NCBI GenBank assembly: GCA_027622495.1
Contig: JAQBYL010000211.1
Span: 1 to 7,062 of the forward strand
Direction of reading: 5' to 3'
Origin: Pseudomonadota bacterium
GTDB lineage: Bacteria; Pseudomonadota; Gammaproteobacteria; Pseudomonadales; Azotimanducaceae
DNA: 7,062 nucleotides
This document shows positions 6,975-7,062 of the stretch, piece by piece. The translations under genes were made by a program, and so were the position numbers. The notes beneath the pieces are model-generated. The model was not told where the DNA came from. It was given only the letters and a program-made list of their open reading frames with translations, and searched no databases. Position 1 is the first letter of the stretch, and the number at the start of each line of letters is the position of its first letter.

Positions 6975-7030
6975 CGTTTTTGAAAACGTCACGGGCTGGG
7001 CGAGGAACCCCGCGTGACCGCAAAAAAACG
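6975..7030. repeat. Nested imperfect inverted repeat, possible terminator for a minus-strand gene
   Basis: The inner arms GTCACG (6988-6993) and CGTGAC (7013-7018) are perfect complements. Further out, CGTTTTT (6975-6981) pairs with AAAAACG (7024-7030), giving an extended hairpin of about 56 nt with an internal loop. CGTTTTTGAAAACG at 6975-6988 is also a near-palindrome on its own. On the minus strand the structure is followed by CCTTTTAG, so it could end a transcript entering from the right. It may equally be an operator-like dyad. Confidence 0.35.
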
Positions 7031-7034
7031 AGCT

Positions 7035-7052
7035 TCCCTTTGGGATATTTTC
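7035..7052. repeat. Short TCCC/GGGA dyad followed by TATTTTC
   Basis: TCCC (7035-7038) and GGGA (7042-7045) flank a TTT loop, then TATTTTC follows. The GGGATATTTTC string resembles a short motif I remember as recurring in intergenic DNA of Rhodobacterales. That is recollection, not a database result, and the stem is only four pairs. Confidence 0.25.
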
Positions 7053-7062
7053 GCCGACTACC

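Larger units (their letters stand above)
6547..7062. other. Downstream non-coding region without a recognised gene
   Basis: These 516 bases follow the last operon gene. No reading frame on either strand gives a protein family I recognise, and no tRNA, rRNA or CRISPR structure was seen. The stretch contains several inverted repeats (listed separately), a T6 run at 6604-6609 and an A7 run at 7022-7028. Between about 6738 and 6950 both strands have open frames of 50-80 codons, which can mean either chance in GC-richer DNA or the remains of a decayed gene or insertion element. No gene to the right is reached within the window. Confidence 0.6.

Overview
The window holds most of one plus-strand operon, probably from an alphaproteobacterium of the Rhodobacterales type. 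The lineage call rests on moderately high GC, the style of the CUT1-type sugar transporter proteins, tight start/stop overlaps, and a GGGATATTTTC-like motif near the right edge that I remember as common in that order. I could not test it by search.

Layout: positions 1-1130 are the 3' part of a periplasmic sugar-binding protein, whose signal peptide lies left of the window. Then come two MalF/MalG-type permeases (1157-2071, 2071-2928), an argininosuccinate-lyase-like C-N lyase (2931-4424), the UgpC/MsmK-type ATPase (4424-5464) and a ROK-family sugar kinase-like protein (5461-6546). The gap after the binding protein is 26 nt. The other junctions are a 1-nt overlap (TGATG), a 2-nt gap, a 1-nt overlap and a 4-nt overlap (ATGA), so the genes are very likely co-transcribed and translationally coupled. 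Positions 6547-7062 hold no convincing gene, only several inverted repeats and one small unrecognised minus-strand reading frame.

How the genes fit together: binding protein, two permeases and ATPase form a complete CUT1 importer. The lyase sits inside the transporter gene set, between permease and ATPase, and the kinase follows directly. The lyase keeps the catalytic core of the aspartase/fumarase superfamily but lacks several motifs that true ArgH uses to bind argininosuccinate. The ROK protein keeps its ATP-binding and catalytic motifs but has lost most of the family's zinc site. The inference is that the operon imports an unusual carbohydrate-like or amino-dicarboxylate conjugate, cleaves a C-N bond (possibly releasing fumarate) and phosphorylates the sugar or amine part. 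The substrate is not known from sequence, and this transporter-lyase-kinase combination is the most interesting part of the window.
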